NCBI GenBank assembly: GCA_037893225.1
Contig: JAZGUH010000484.1
Coordinates: 682,001 to 746,000 of the forward strand
Reading direction: 5' to 3'
DNA: 64,000 nucleotides
Origin: Hippasteria phrygiana
Lineage: Eukaryota; Echinodermata; Asteroidea; Valvatida; Goniasteridae
Position 1 is the stretch's first letter. Each line of letters begins with the position of its first letter. The notes under the pieces were generated by a model. That model searched no databases and had not been told where the DNA came from. It was given only the letters and a program-made list of their open reading frames with translations. A program made the position numbers and the translations under genes. Positions 35,521-57,427 of the stretch are shown in pieces.

Positions 35521-38449
35521 GTGCGAGTAGTATTTCAGTTATTTAAGAACAAATGTGGCATTAAGTGTTGTACATTTTTCCATTCTAGTTATTTATGTTA
35601 ATTATAATACAGAAAGTGACTACATACAGAAATGTGCTGAGTAAAATCAAAGACGATCCGTGGAAGAATAATAAATTTGGCCATTGACGTTTGGGGTCCA
35701 AATTTGAATTTCAAGAATCCGCTTCTGTGATTGGATAAGCGGCTGCAAATGCAAATTATTAGGTATATTATGTTAAAAATATTAAGTGCTGACCGAGAAC
35801 CTTTTGCTGCTAAATCCCAAAGACGAACAAATATGAAAGAATTCTTGACGTAAACTAATTCAGTAGATGAATGGGCCATCTCGGTGCAGATTTTTTTTTT
35901 TTTCCAATCCGTACATATTGGATGTTTATCAATTTGCACAAAAACACCTATCGCACTCGTCAGACGTGTTGAGACACGCCTGAGCCGAAACGTTTGTGAC
36001 CCAGCCCCATTTTCAAGTTATTCCAGGGTAAGAAAAACGCTGGGCTCGAAAAAATCAAACAATTATATTGCCATTAAATGGTATGTTACATTGAACAAAT
36101 TGAGCCTCCTTTATTCTTAATATTTGAAGCATGCCAGCAAAATACATATATAGGCCTACATAAGAAATAAGGTTAAATAATGTTCAACGAACCAACAATA
36201 ATTTTTTAAGGAACCAACTATAATTCTCACGAGAATGACATAGCATAGAGCGAGGAAACAGTAATGCAGACTTAAAGATCCGTCACTACTCTTGCCGCTT
36301 TTACCGCGTATACGTTTGAATGTTTCCGTACTCCCTTTAATACTCAAATCTACAGAGTTCTATATTTTGTCAAAATTGCTTTTGGGCCTTGATCAAGGGA
36401 CCCTGAATTATTGAACCAAGGAATAAATTACATAAGTGTGACAATAAGAAAACAAATACAACGAGAGTGGACTCTTTTAGGTAAACGTCATCCTTAATTT
36501 ACAACTCATAAAATTTGCGCGATATTGGCAGCTTGGAAATTTTAAATCACAAACAAACAATACGTACGCTATATCGACGGCCCTTTGTCTATACTATAGA
36601 CAAGCGGTAAATGTTTAGCGGAGGTCGCAATGAATCGCTACAGCTATTAACTAACTCAGAACAGAAACCAGTTTACAATTATGCTGTGTGAATTTATTCT
36701 CAGACTTACATGCGTTTTCATGACGATTATGCAGTGCTTTTAATGCAGTCTCTTCGCTGAGCGTAACATGCTTACAAACCATTCAAATCAGGATAATTAA
36801 GAAAACAGGCTGTGGTTCGAGCGTTCCGTTAAAGCCGGCCACGCGAAAACAAATTGCGTGTCGTTTACGTGCGAGTTTGTTCGATGCTTTGTGCAATATG
36901 TTTTTCAGGATTAATTCAAATACAGGTTAAATAATTGTTTATCTAATATTATTATTTTTTATATCTGGTAAATTGTCATTCACTTATCCCACGTCTTATT
37001 TCTCCATGCTTATCCTATCATGGAGGATAATCATCTCCAGCGCAGTGCACATATAGACAGTTTCTTAATTCATCCATGCAGTCGTCCCAGCAAGTATCAA
37101 TCATCCTTCCTTCATCTGAGCTGATCGCAACCCTTGAAATTCATTTGTGCGATTCCACACCCACCCATACAAACATAAAACGAATTAATTGCAGTAAAAC
37201 GATTTCTTTCCAAACTAACAGTTTCACGTAGGAAACATAAAATATATTTAGTGAGGCCAAACGGCCCAGCCTTGACCGGCGTTAATTTTCTCTCCGCCGG
37301 TTGAACTATTAATAGCGCAAAGCTCAGCTCCGTACGTACGTTTCCATTCATGTTATTTGAATATTTGGCAGTCTGTTAATTGTTGGGCCTATCCCAGAGT
37401 GCAGGTGCGGGGACCGCTCGATCTCTTCCTACCTCCATGGTATAACGATGTTGTGAATTGCAACAAATGAAACATTTTTACGATCCTCCTGCGCAAAATA
37501 GCATCCGAACAATTATAAAGTAAATTTTAAATTAATCGGATATATTCCCACAAGCCAGCGAAGGTCAAGTCATGACCATTCTTTGAACAAACGATAACAT
37601 AGAAAAGAAGACGTTAGTAGAGCAGAGCTTACAACATTTAAAAGGAAGTTTTCACGTACGTCTTTAGCATGTTATCATTATCAATAAACCCGTCTAAACT
37701 GCACACAAATTGCGCATTAAATACTTCTGGGTATCGCTTTCCGTGGTTTCCATAAAGTACATTTACCAGCCCGAGAAAATATCAACTAAGCACGATTGAA
37801 ACATACAATTGCCTCGATACACAACTGGAAATTTCCACCACGGGCCCCACAAGAAAAAAGAATACCGCATAAAAAAAAACTTGTTCAATGATACCTGTTG
37901 TAGCTAGCCGGATTAATTGTTCCTTCGTCTACATCTGAAGTACAGTAGCCGATAGTCCTCAATACAATATTAAAAAGTGCAATTTCTGCAAAGAGATATA
38001 AATCATCATATGCAGTTTGATGAGCATAAGTTCAAGTTGTTTTAAAAACTCACTGTGGGTGCATCTATATTCACCACTGTACACATACTGCTAGTAATAT
38101 ATTGTTTGGCAATCATTCAGGGAAGCTAACATTTGGTATAATGAATGCTTCCTTAGTTACTGACCAACATGTTTTTAGTGAAAACGCAAAGCTGATATTT
38201 CCTATGTGCAGAAGACGATGCAATCAGACCGTTATTAGCTGACGATCGTACTGTTTTCACTAGTGTGGTACATATAGCTACTAGATTAAATCATTAGGTA
38301 ATGGGTCTCAAGCCAACATATAGGTATTGCAATTGTAGATATGTAAATTATAACAACAGGATCAATAAATTAATCAATGAGCGTGCTACCCTACATACAG
38401 TAGATTAATTCAGTTCGTAGGTGATGATGGATTCTGGCCAACATAATAG
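35521..38449. other. Spacer between MKI67 and FIGNL1, no gene seen
   Basis: No domain-bearing frame. The first few hundred bases could hold the MKI67 promoter. A direct repeat gatcaataaattaatcaatg occurs at about 38360 and 38649, bracketing the element at 38450. Confidence 0.4.
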
Positions 38450-38607
38450 AGTACCGAAGTGATGACGTCAATGCAATGTTTGGAAAAAGAATACTTCTAT
38501 TTTGTGTCAATGTGTTTGCATGACTGGCTGTTAACAAAGGAACAGTCGAAATCTCCATTTGTTTGGAGCAGTTGTCGCGCCAACTGACGTCACTAGACTT
38601 CGGTACT
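38450..38607. mobile_element. Inverted-repeat element (158 bp)
   Basis: Left agtaccgaagtgatgacgtca-type end, right tgacgtcactagacttcggtact-type end, inverted with a small insertion. Confidence 0.65.
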
Positions 38608-39364
38608 GAGGGATATCAATAACAGATACGGAAATCGAAAACAAGGAGATCAATAAATTAATCAATGACTATGCTACAAATACTGCCAGCCAAATCCTTA
38701 GAGGCAATGCTTTTAACAATTTTTTTAATAAATAAAGGACAGACACAATTTATTTATTTTAGGCAAGTGGGGCAACACTTTATTTGCAACAGCCCATACA
38801 AACATGAGAATATAATATGAAACTCTACTCTGAGAATGTCTTTCTTTCAGAAATTAGATGATACAGAAAAGATGTACGGAAGTAATTAATTCAATTTAAA
38901 ATTGTGACATTTCCTTCAATAAGGTGTAATGTGAGACTATTGAGTGGCAGCAGGCATACCGGTCGTTTTTGCTATTTCTAAACAAGTGAATTATGTGTGC
39001 ATAGTTCTGAAAAATGTGCACGACTGGTGAGAACAATGGAGAATGATGGGACCATATGTCTGCCAGTGCCACCATGCAGCTTCCCAAAAAATCTCCCATT
39101 TCCAAACTGCAAAGACTCTAATTTTTTTTACATTTTCTAGCAGTGTGCCTTGGCTGCTGATTGGTTGTGAGATTTTGGCAAAATATCAAATAGAATTTAT
39201 AACCACTGTTATTCCTTTGATGTTCAATGCTTTTTTGAGATCTATAGTGCCTAGAACTGGATTGTAAAAGAATCAAGATGTGTAGTTGCCAGAAAAAAGG
39301 GAGCTATTTGGTTTTTGACAAAGTTGAAATGTTAATTTGAACATGGAGGAAGGATATGTAGGCC

Positions 39365-40200
39365 CTATAGTCGGACTTCCTATTATCGCGGCAACTCTAT
39401 TATCGCGGCATCGGAAATTTCTCCTTTTTTTGCGTTGCCAAAACTCCTTCGTGTGGCGATTTTTCATCCAGTTCATTAGGCATTAAGGACTTCCTGCTGA
39501 GTTGTATAAAAATGACGATTATATAATGTTGTGTCAGGACTTTTAATGATTTTTAATAAATATTCACGTTTTCCAAAACTTGTAAATTTTGTCTCACCGT
39601 GTCTGCTAAAAATACTGTCTATATTTTAACATAAATCTATAATGGTGGTCTGTCCATGAAAGTTCCATTGTCTGGTTCCCATTCTACAACTTTTACGGGA
39701 TCAAAATAAGGACAGTGCGGTAAAAAAATAAAACGACGCACCGTGTAAAGTGAATGGCGCCCCCAATCGTCAATCAGTAGACTTGTCTCAGTGAATTTTG
39801 TCGCCTTCGAGGGGGGACAGGGTGTTAAGAAATCATCCTGCAGGCCTAATCGTCTTTAATCAACTTGAACTTTACAGGGAAAATATCATACTTTATTCAG
39901 GGGATGTTTTGGTCAAACATTAACTGTGAATAAAAAAGTTGAGATCATTGTAAAAACCACTTCCCACATACGGCGATAATACAGAGTCTGTACTCCGCCG
40001 AGCAACGACGAGCATGTCTATTTTCACAGGCATTGCATGGGAATAAACTAAACCACTGTCAGATTTGTTGATGTCAGTGTAAAAAAGCAAGAGTTATACA
40101 ACACAAAAGACAGGACAATTCGGGAAGGTTGGTGAGCAATCTCTATTCCGATCGGGAAACGTGATAAGTACCGCGATAATACAGCGTCCCGTCCTATATA
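39365..40200. mobile_element. TIR element with TATTATCGCGG ends (pogo-like)
   Basis: Left end tagtcggacttcctattatcgcgg, right end ccgcgataatacagcgtcccg with TA next to both ends. The start GTCGGACTTC resembles pogo/Tigger-type termini. No transposase frame. The interior contains the block shared with the hAT-like element at 16040. Confidence 0.55.
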
Positions 40201-40304
40201 TACTACACAGGCTTATCACTGCATGCTCAGTCCACCAAAACATGATTCCCAAGAGCTGTATGTTGGCTCAAAAAGTAGATGTTATAAACCCACCACCAGC
40301 CAGC

Positions 40305-40672
40305 AATAAGCCATTTGCGAGTTAAATTTGAATAACATCTGGTACACTGACGTGCTCAAAATGCTTTGCACATTTTAACTTTGAATTTTCCAGACCAAAG
40401 AGACTGTTACTATATCACGTGATTCGGAGCAAGCCTTATGCTAGCAACCCCCAGCTCAGAAATGGTCTGGTGTCTTTGTGCCATTCTCACCCATTGTGAA
40501 CAATGTATTGGTACTAAGCGTCTCTTACGTAACTATGCAAGAGCTTGCCCCGAATCATGTGATATAGCAACAGTGTCTTTGGTCTGGAGAATTCAAAGTT
40601 AAAATGTGCGAAGCATTTGGAGCAAGTCAGTGTACCAGATGTTATTCAAATTTAACTCGCAAATGGCTTATT
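40305..40672. mobile_element. Long foldback element (368 bp)
   Basis: Outer 47 bases on each side are exact inverse copies (aataagccatttgcgagtta ... taactcgcaaatggcttatt). Similarity continues inward for about 150 bases per arm, around a loop near 40490. It lies 170 bp beyond the FIGNL1 stop codon, possibly in the 3' UTR. Confidence 0.88.
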
Positions 40673-40841
40673 GGGTTTGTACTGCCCTCTCTCTTTTGCT
40701 AAATTTTAAGTATATAAACATAAAACATGCTGAAGAATAAATCCATACAAACACCTGTTACATTTAACTTGTCAAACAATTTGTTAATTACAGACAGGTT
40801 TCTAATGGTTAGACAAGTAGCTAGGCACCAGTCTATTTGAC

Positions 40842-50346
<9,505 letters not shown>

Positions 50347-51033
50347 TGTAGGAACTGGTTAGGACTGTAAACATCACACATAAAATATTGGATATTTAGC
50401 TGGCAATTTTGCATCAGAAAAATTTCTGAAATGATGTTTTCCAATTGTTTCTGAATATTTAATATCCAAGTTTGCCAAACCTCAGCTAGGCTTGTATTGT
50501 ATCCCAGCCCCAGATCCCAGCATCCCTTTTCAAGCGCTTTGTCACAAGAAATTAAGAACTTACAGTCCGTGTGCAACCCTGTTTACTGTTTGAATAATAA
50601 AGATTGCGTGATTTTCAAAAATTGCACTCCATCTATAATGCGCAAATTTTAAATTTACGCAAGCAAACTCAATTTTCGTGTTCAAAAATTGCGCAGGGCG
50701 CATTTTAAAACAATTTGCGCCTTTGAAGATTGCGCTCAACAGGGCGAATTAAAAAGTGACCGACAACCACTTGGAACTGGAAGCCTAGAACTTAGTAGAA
50801 CAAAATATAAACAATTTTCAAGATTATACTGAGCCTCCTTGTTTCATTCCTTGCTACGAAAGTGCCAAAAAATCATCAAAACTTACATAAATGGTTGTGT
50901 CGAATCTTCTTGTCAAATATGTTGAATTTTGAGGCAGAAATGCTTATTTTTTTAAGCTCAACATTCACAACGCGCGTCCTTGCAGAACTTCCTGATTTAT
51001 GATGAACACGAGAGGGCGACAATCATCTCAAAC
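50347..51033. promoter_or_regulatory. Probable bidirectional promoter, FIGNL1 and TM2D2
   Basis: Only 687 bases separate the two divergent start codons. Minus-strand donors gtaagt at 50558-50563 and 50881-50886, with acceptors just above the FIGNL1 ATG, suggest non-coding 5' exons of FIGNL1 here. ACTTCCTG (an ETS-type core) lies at 50987-50994 and AACATGGCGGC (a YY1-type site) at 51031-51041 over the TM2D2 start codon. No TATA box is evident. Transcription starts cannot be placed. Confidence 0.6.
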
Positions 51034-51209
51034 ATGGCGGCCTCCTGGGTGAATTTCTGCGCAACATTAGCGACTTATTTATTGTTCTTTTTCACCGAAA
51101 TTCTGGCAGATAATCATCAGATAATTGTTCCAGAAGAAACAAAGTGTTGGGAAGAATCGTGCGGAGTAAAGTATGACCCTAGGTCACCGCTAATACGGTG
51201 TGAATTCGT
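51034..51209 (+). CDS. TM2D2: TM2D2 exon 1 (signal peptide)
   Basis: ATG at 51034 inside AACATGGCGGC. Encodes the signal peptide and [20 protein letters not shown]. Donor GT|GTAAGT. Confidence 0.9.
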
Positions 51210-54200
51210 GTAAGTTGTTTGTAAAATAGTTATTTTTGTAGGCCTAACACTAGTGACACACGTTAGGCTACTTTCTAGTTCTACTTCTTGGAGTGAACTT
51301 GAAGTTGAACACTACTTTGGCGATTGTGTAGGGTAGGGCCCCTGTTTAGTTTTGATCAAATTAGAATCAAGGATTTTTTTTTTTCATTCCAAATTGACTT
51401 TTTCAACCTATGTTAATGCAGTCTTCTCTTAATCATATTGACATCTTTTTGTAATTTTGAACAGTGTAATTTTGAACAGAATTTTGTTACGGCAGTTCCA
51501 TGCGAATCAACGCGGTTTTGCGTGTTTAAAGTGTGTCGCGGTGATTGCCATCTTTATTTTTGTGTTGCATTTGGTTGTCTTCATCGTCGCTTTACCCAAA
51601 AATTTCCCTCAAAAAATAAAACGCCCTGCCCTTAGTTTAATCAAAAGGCTTTAGTTAACTTACAGCATACCTGTTGCTTTGGCAATTCCAATAACCTAAA
51701 AGTGGATTTTTGTTTACTTAGGGAACAGGGCCCTACACTACACAATCGGCACCACTTTTTTTTTATCGCCTTTTTTAACATTTGGACATGTATGACTATA
51801 CTTCCAGAACTGTAAGGTTTTCACAAACCTTACAGAGACACACAAAAACTGCTGTGGAAGATTTTTTTCCATTTTTTTCATGATCCATAACTCTCTTGTC
51901 ACAAAATGTTCTGCCCCCAACTTTCACATGCCATGTTGGTAATCCTTACGCCGTTCCATATAAGATTAAGAGAATGAAGGAGACAGTTTATGTTTCGGAA
52001 CTTACATGTACCTCAATATTTTGCGATGATACAGGCAGGAAAAGTCACTCTGTGTGCTTGGAATCATCTAAGTAGTTCGCTAAGATATCATGTTGAATAT
52101 GAGCAAGCTTAATTTTGTGGAAAGAGGGCAGGGTTTTGATTTATGAAGGAAATTATGTGGTAAAACGGCAATGTCTCTGACTGCAAAAAAAGGTAGGAAA
52201 GTCCAATGACGTAATCCGGCCTGGTGGCACTGGGTTTTTTCTTCCCCATATGGCGTGGTGAATCCTGTGGTCTTGGTAAGCGATAATCATATTCTCGTAA
52301 AGTTTCACCATTTCCAGTGACATTTCAAGGAACTGAACCAAACCTATGTACATAGCCATATCAAGATAAGGCATATGAAATGTTGGGGCAGAAAATTTTG
52401 TGACAAGAGAGTTATGAATCATGGAAAAAAATGGGGGGAAAAAATGTGATTTGGCGATAGTAGGGGTCCAAGGTAAAATGGCTGCCATTGACCTTCATTT
52501 AACCCTAACAGCCCAAGGCTTTTTACTAGAATCCTTCCCTAACCACACAAACTCCAACACTGTGTAGTAAACCAATGGCACATTCTTTGTACTTAGACAA
52601 AATCAGGGCATCAAGTCCCATGCAAAGTGATGGTGCCAAGGCTCTACAGTACCCAATCACACAAAATTCAACACAAATGGGGTGTTTGATTTTGGCAGGT
52701 TAGGGTTAATTTAAAAAGTCTGAATACTCAATAAAAACATCATATTTCACTCTTAAAACGCTCACAAAGATACTAGATACACCACCAGAGGTACAACAGA
52801 ATTGTAGAAACACTTGGCACATTCCACAACCTTTAATTTTGAGACTTTAGTCGGGAATTTTTGTGCAATATAGTGGAAGAAGGCTTGTGTTTTCTGTGTT
52901 AGATGTTCTTGGCGCACTATATAGTCACTCAAGGTGGCACATACATGTTGATTTCTGCCTCATTTTTAACGGATTTTCTGACATAAATCTTGAAATATCA
53001 AGTTGTGCCGCATGTTTAGACAGTTGTTATCAAGGAGGGTTGGTTATTTTCCAAGATTTTGCTGTTCCTGACTATTAACCCTAACTCCCTACATAATTTT
53101 CCCCCCATGTAACCTGAATCCTCCAACGTCCTCTTATGGGGATCATAGCATGAATCCTCCAAAATCCTCTAGGTTTTGGTTGCATACCCCTAGTAACCTC
53201 AATCCTCCAAAATCCTCATGTATCACATTGAGCCTGATAACCTGAATCCTCCATATTCCTGCAGGGGCAAAAACCCCTAGTAACCTCAATCCTGCAAAAT
53301 CCTCCGATGCATCAACTTCCAAGTGCCCTCAATCCTCTAAATTCCTCCATTTTGCAAAGAGGATTTTGGAGGATTTGGGAAGGTTAGGGTTAAAGTAAAA
53401 TCTTTCCAATTATAATTATCATGAAGACAATTCACCCTCCCTCTCTCGGTGCCAAAATGGAGCTACCTATCTACCAGCTACCTATCAAAACCTATCGAGT
53501 TTCAGGTTGAAACACACAAGCTGTTGGAGAGTAAGGGCTTAGGTTTTTTGATAGGTTATGATAGTTATAACAGTAGGAGGGTTACGATTCAGAACTGAGT
53601 GACATGCATTTTAAATGATAATGTTAGCAATACCAAGTTTTCAAAACGGGCTTATGCGTGTAAGGATTGTTGGCTAACTTGGCTTCTCCCATTTATAATG
53701 AATTTTTCCCCTTAATCCAGGCCATTGGAATATGTGGAGTGTAAAGTACCTCAAGATTTGAATCCAGCTAATGGGAACACAACACGAGAGCCTGGAGAAT
53801 TTGGATGCAAACAAGTAAGAAGACATTTCTGTAATTTTTGGAAAATAAGAGCATATTGCTACAGTTGAAATGATGGTCTGGAGAGAGATGTTACAAAATG
53901 CTTTTTGTAAAAAATTGAGAAATATATCTCCAGCTGACCTGAGTTTTGTAACCATGTGCAATTACATAATAAACTAACAAATTCTGCATACAGTTAGATG
54001 ACGATGGAACATTGGTAAAATCTGAGAGTATATAAAATTATATCATATTTGTTCAATGAGATGCAAAAGATGTTGCAGTAAAGTAAAAGTATTTTTCTGT
54101 CAATTAAATTTGATTGTTCTCTAGTATGGCAAGCAGCGGTATGGGGAAGTTCAAACTACATCAGTATACTGCACTGTACTGCCTGGCATTGAGTGCTTTG

Positions 54201-54566
54201 GTAACAGGACTTTTGTGAAAGACAATGTGCCTTGCATTAAGTGAGTATAACATCTGGCCATCTGTAAAGTTTATCACTGTGTTATGATTTTTACTCATGC
54301 ATGCTTGTACTTCTTGCAAACTACAATCAGATTTTGTCCCCTACATCTATAGATACAACGGCCACTATTTTGTGACCACTCTGCTGTTCTCTGTCCTGCT
54401 GGGGTTTCTGGGAGTGGACCGATTCTGTCTGGGTCATGTCGGCATGGCTGTTGGGAAGCTACTGACCCTCGGAGGCTTCGGTGTCTGGTGGATTGTAGAT
54501 ATCGTTTTGCTGTGCACTGGTAATCTCATGCCCAGTGATGACAGTAACTGGTGTCCCAATTACTGA
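51034..54566 (+). CDS. TM2D2: TM2D2, TM2 domain-containing protein 2, 4 exons, 199 aa
   Basis: Exons 51034-51209, 53721-53814, 54125-54240, 54353-54566. Total 600 nt, compatible phases, good GT-AG sites. The start MAASWVNF has a strong Kozak context. Residues 1 to about 25 are a signal peptide ([16 protein letters not shown]). A Cys-rich luminal region follows ([28 protein letters not shown]). Residues 130-199 are the TM2 domain: a helix at about 135-150, the DRF motif at 151-153, a second helix at about 165-185, and the family tail MPSDDSNWC. This is nearly identical to human TM2D2 (214 aa). The fly orthologue (biscotti) acts with two other TM2D proteins in maternal Notch signalling. Distinguished from TM2D1 and TM2D3 by the HYFVTTLL and NLMPSD-x-SNWC segments. 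Confidence 0.95.
51319..51747. mobile_element. MITE family C, copy 2 (TM2D2 intron 1)
   Basis: Same ends and interior as 33169-33607 (shared catgcgaatcaacgcggttt). Flanks cactacttt and caccacttt suggest a target duplication of about 9-11 bp. Confidence 0.85.
51862..52443. mobile_element. Foldback element (TM2D2 intron 1)
   Basis: Arms 51862-51935 and 52369-52443 are inverse copies, sharing ataactctcttgtcacaaaa and its complement. No coding capacity. Confidence 0.75.
52499..52709. mobile_element. TTAA-flanked MITE, family A copy (TM2D2 intron 1)
   Basis: TTAACCCTAAC and GTTAGGGTTAA are perfect inverted ends including the TTAA target. The interior matches 28381-28600. Confidence 0.8.
52797..53410. 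mobile_element. MITE family D, copy broken by a nested insertion
   Basis: Matches 33678-34058 from cagaattgta to gctgttcctgac, then resumes at taaagtaaaatctttcc after a 319-bp insertion. The left terminal repeat is lost. Confidence 0.8.
53075..53393. mobile_element. TTAA-flanked MITE, family B, nested copy
   Basis: TTAACCCTAACTCCC at the left and aaggttagggTTAA at the right. Interior aatcctcca words as in 29076-29351. Inserted at a TTAA that is present in the intact family D copy. Confidence 0.82.
53721..53814 (+). CDS. TM2D2: TM2D2 exon 2
   Basis: Encodes [14 protein letters not shown] to EFGCKQ. Contains a possible N-glycosylation site NGNTT. Acceptor atccag, donor CAA|GTAAGA. Confidence 0.92.
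54125..54240 (+). CDS. TM2D2: TM2D2 exon 3
   Basis: Encodes [28 protein letters not shown] and NVPCIK. Acceptor ctctag, donor AA|GTGAGT. Confidence 0.94.
54353..54566 (+). CDS. TM2D2: TM2D2 exon 4 (TM2 domain)
   Basis: Encodes [43 protein letters not shown] and [10 protein letters not shown], then TGA. This is the whole TM2 domain. Confidence 0.96.
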
Positions 54567-54850
54567 ATCATGGGTACAAGGTGCGTACTGTGTAGCCTCA
54601 TTGATAAGTTTTGTCACTTGGAAGCCAAGGATTGAGGGTTGATTCCAGCAGACTCTGTGTTGTCTTACTGAGCGTAGGACTTGACGCCACACACTTCTGT
54701 CCAGTGTCCTTAACCCATACTGTCAGGCTGTTATTGATTGGGTGCTGGTATGCCAATACGGGCTTATAATACAGCCAAGTGTAATGCAAACAATAGGCAA
54801 ACAATGGATCGAGTACGTACAAGAATGTGCTTGTAGCCGACAACCAGCCA
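54567..54850 (+). other. TM2D2 3' UTR, possible degenerate SINE
   Basis: Contains a B-box-like gggttgattcc and cagtgtccttaaccc, faintly resembling a tRNA-derived SINE core. A poly(A) signal for TM2D2 was not placed with confidence; aataaa at 56851 is one distant candidate. Confidence 0.3.
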
Positions 54851-54964
54851 GGTGGTCTTTTTCAAACTGCAGCTATGTCCATCGTCTGTATTTAATGGGT
54901 TAAACACTGGAACTGATCTGTCCTGGCAGGCGCAGTCTCTAAGACAAGAAATGCTTCGGTTGCT

Positions 54965-55400
54965 GACTGTCTAAAGCCGTGTCCGCATTGGCCTTTTTTG
55001 GTAAAACCTACGGAGACTGTTGTCAACTTAACCAAATTAAGTCCAATGCGGACAGCCGGTAAACTTGCCAAATTGTCAAGTGTCGATCGTCGGTTGTCGG
55101 TTTTACCCTCCGCAGCAGTAAGTTTTACAGGCCCAAGCAAGTAGCGGAAGAGTTACGTGGTAGGTTTTACATCGCTGAAAAGTCCAGTGCGGACAGCCAC
55201 GGTAAAGTAAAACCTACATTTTGATCACGTGCCATCTGCAGATCAATACAAAACCACAGAGGACATGTCACTTGATAGTTTATCTGGGCAAGGACTTTCC
55301 GCGGGCCGTGTAATCCAAGTGCGGATGCACGGAAGAATAACCACAGTGGAATGTTAACAATCACATACGGTAACTTTTTACAATTTTAAGTCGAACGCGG
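54965..55400. mobile_element. Probable TIR element with AAGCCGNGT ends
   Basis: Starts aaagccgtgtccgcattgg and ends gtcgaacgcggctta, a loose inverted pair. The interior repeats aatgcggacagcc, agtgcggacagcc and aagtgcggatgc. Confidence 0.45.
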
Positions 55401-55515
55401 CTTAGGCTGACCAGAGAGCATCATTGGTTTGTAGAGCCACTGTGCCAAGTGAGCCATACGTTGATGTTAACCCTTTCAGTCTCGTATCAGGTATATTTTG
55501 TACCACACACCTGAT

Positions 55516-55733
55516 CCCAACCCTAACCGTGTAGCAGTTTTACTGGGAAGTGTCCTGAACCTGTCAAAATCCAACACTGTGCAGTATACCTATGGCACAT
55601 TCTTTGGACTTCTGGCATCATTGCTCCATGTAAAGTAATGATGCCAAGGCTCTACAGTCCTGAACCCATCAAAATACAACGCAACATGGTGTTGAATTTT
55701 GGCAGATTTGGGATGGTTAGGGTGAATAATATA
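55516..55733. mobile_element. Family A MITE, decayed copy
   Basis: Interior shared with 52499-52709 (aatccaacactgtgcagta, tgatgccaaggctctacag). Ends accctaacc and ggttagggt remain but TTAA is lost. Confidence 0.65.
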
Positions 55734-55849
55734 TTTCCTTCGCTTCCCAGATGTGTACTCAAAGGATATCTAAAGGTCAATTGTATGTAAATCCTATCAT
55801 ACCATATGATAGGTTATGTTAAATGTCGTTGGATCCGGCACCAGGGATA

Positions 55850-56205
55850 TTTCAGGCTGTATGGATATCCCCAGGGGTGTGGGATCTTTAACTGTTTAAA
55901 GACAACTGCGTGTGTGGAGTGCTGTGGCCTTGTGGAGTGTACTAGACTCAAGATCTTGGTGATACTGCAGACTGGTGGTTCGAGACCGGCAGGGGCCATG
56001 GTGCTCTTGTCCTTTGGCAAGACACTTTATCACAAGTTGCTTCTCTCCACCCAGGAGTAAATGGGTACCTGTGAGGACAGTGGTGGTTATATGTATTTGA
56101 TTAGCCCGTGTGGTTTTAGGAATGATTGTTGGGCCCCATGAACAGGGGTAAAAAATAATTGTAAATGCTGTGATTTTGTTTAACTAAACGGAGCATTCAC
56201 AATGT
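55850..56205 (+). mobile_element. tRNA-derived SINE with conserved core
   Basis: B box ggtggttcgagacc, then tcctttggcaagacacttta and caggagtaaatgggtacctg, a core seen in marine deuterostome SINEs. Confidence 0.6.
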
Positions 56206-57078
56206 GGATTATATAATAACCCTAACGGTCCTGAATCCTCCCATTTCTATATGATTTTCCACTCCCCCTGGGGAGTTGGGGATAATATAAGTATATAATA
56301 ATGGAAGTGTTAGAAGTCATGTCCTTGTGAACTAGTGACAATGGATTAAGTGCCAAGTAACAATGGATTTCCATTGTTGGTGCAGCGTTTTTCTTTTGTT
56401 AGATGTTCATAGTGTGTAGGATGAGTGGAAATGTTGGCCATTCTAATGGCTTCTCCCCCAAAGTGTGTTCATGAGGGCATCCTCACTTCTTCAGATGTTG
56501 ATCGAGTTAAATACCCACCCTTCTGATAGTTTTAAAGACCAGCCAATCAAAACGTTCATATTTGTTTTCTTCCAGTGGGAACTGAGAATTTGTTCAGTAG
56601 GTAAAGTGAACTGAAAAGGTTATTTTTCATAAAGTGTTACAAAACACGACTGTAATGTGTAATTATGTTGAAAGAGATAAATGCTATTTTTATTATTTGG
56701 TCCAAATAGAAAATACATGTATTGAAGAAAAACAAAGTACTTTTTCCAGCGATTATATGAGTGTTTTTTACTACATGTAAATATTGGAATCTTACAAGTA
56801 TACCGTGTAATTTATCACATTTGTAAAAAGAAAAAAATGTTTCATTGAAAAATAAACTTTTAGTACTTGACATTTCTACTGAACCATTAATATTTATTTT
56901 TAAAAGTGCCCCTATAGAGAAAAAAAAGCAAGTTAGATTCAAGGAATATTGGTTAAACAGTGGTCGATTTGTGACATACATAAGCAGTAATGTTCAAGTG
57001 TGAACGATAGTCAAACCATGGAGAAATAAGACTATGGTGTCATTGGTCCCGACCGGACCATGCCCTGTTTAGGCTGGT

Positions 57079-57414
57079 TCGGTGTAGCGTGAAATTTAGT
57101 CACTATCAAATACGGTGTCCTATGAATATCCGACTGCCATGAATATCCAGCTCCTCTTCCCTATTATTGGTTAAACCCGCTCACATGACCGGTCACTCTC
57201 CCAATTATCGATATTATTGATCACTTTGCATGTGCAATACGACCATATTTCATAGTGACAATATTTCACGCTACACCGGTAGTATTGCACATGCCTATAT
57301 ATATATATGGTCGATGATATCTATAATTAGGAGAGTGGCTAGTCACGTGAGACGGTTTGGTTTAACCAATAATAGGGAAAAGGAGTCGGATATTCATGGA
57401 GTCGTATATTCATA
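57079..57414. mobile_element. Compound inverted repeat
   Basis: Arms 57121-57240 and 57283-57414 are inverse copies (ccctattattggttaaac and its complement; gcatgtgcaatac / gtattgcacatgc). The loop carries a segment inverse to 57079-57110 (cggtgtagcgtgaaat). Confidence 0.75.
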
Positions 57415-57427
57415 TGACAGCGGTTCC

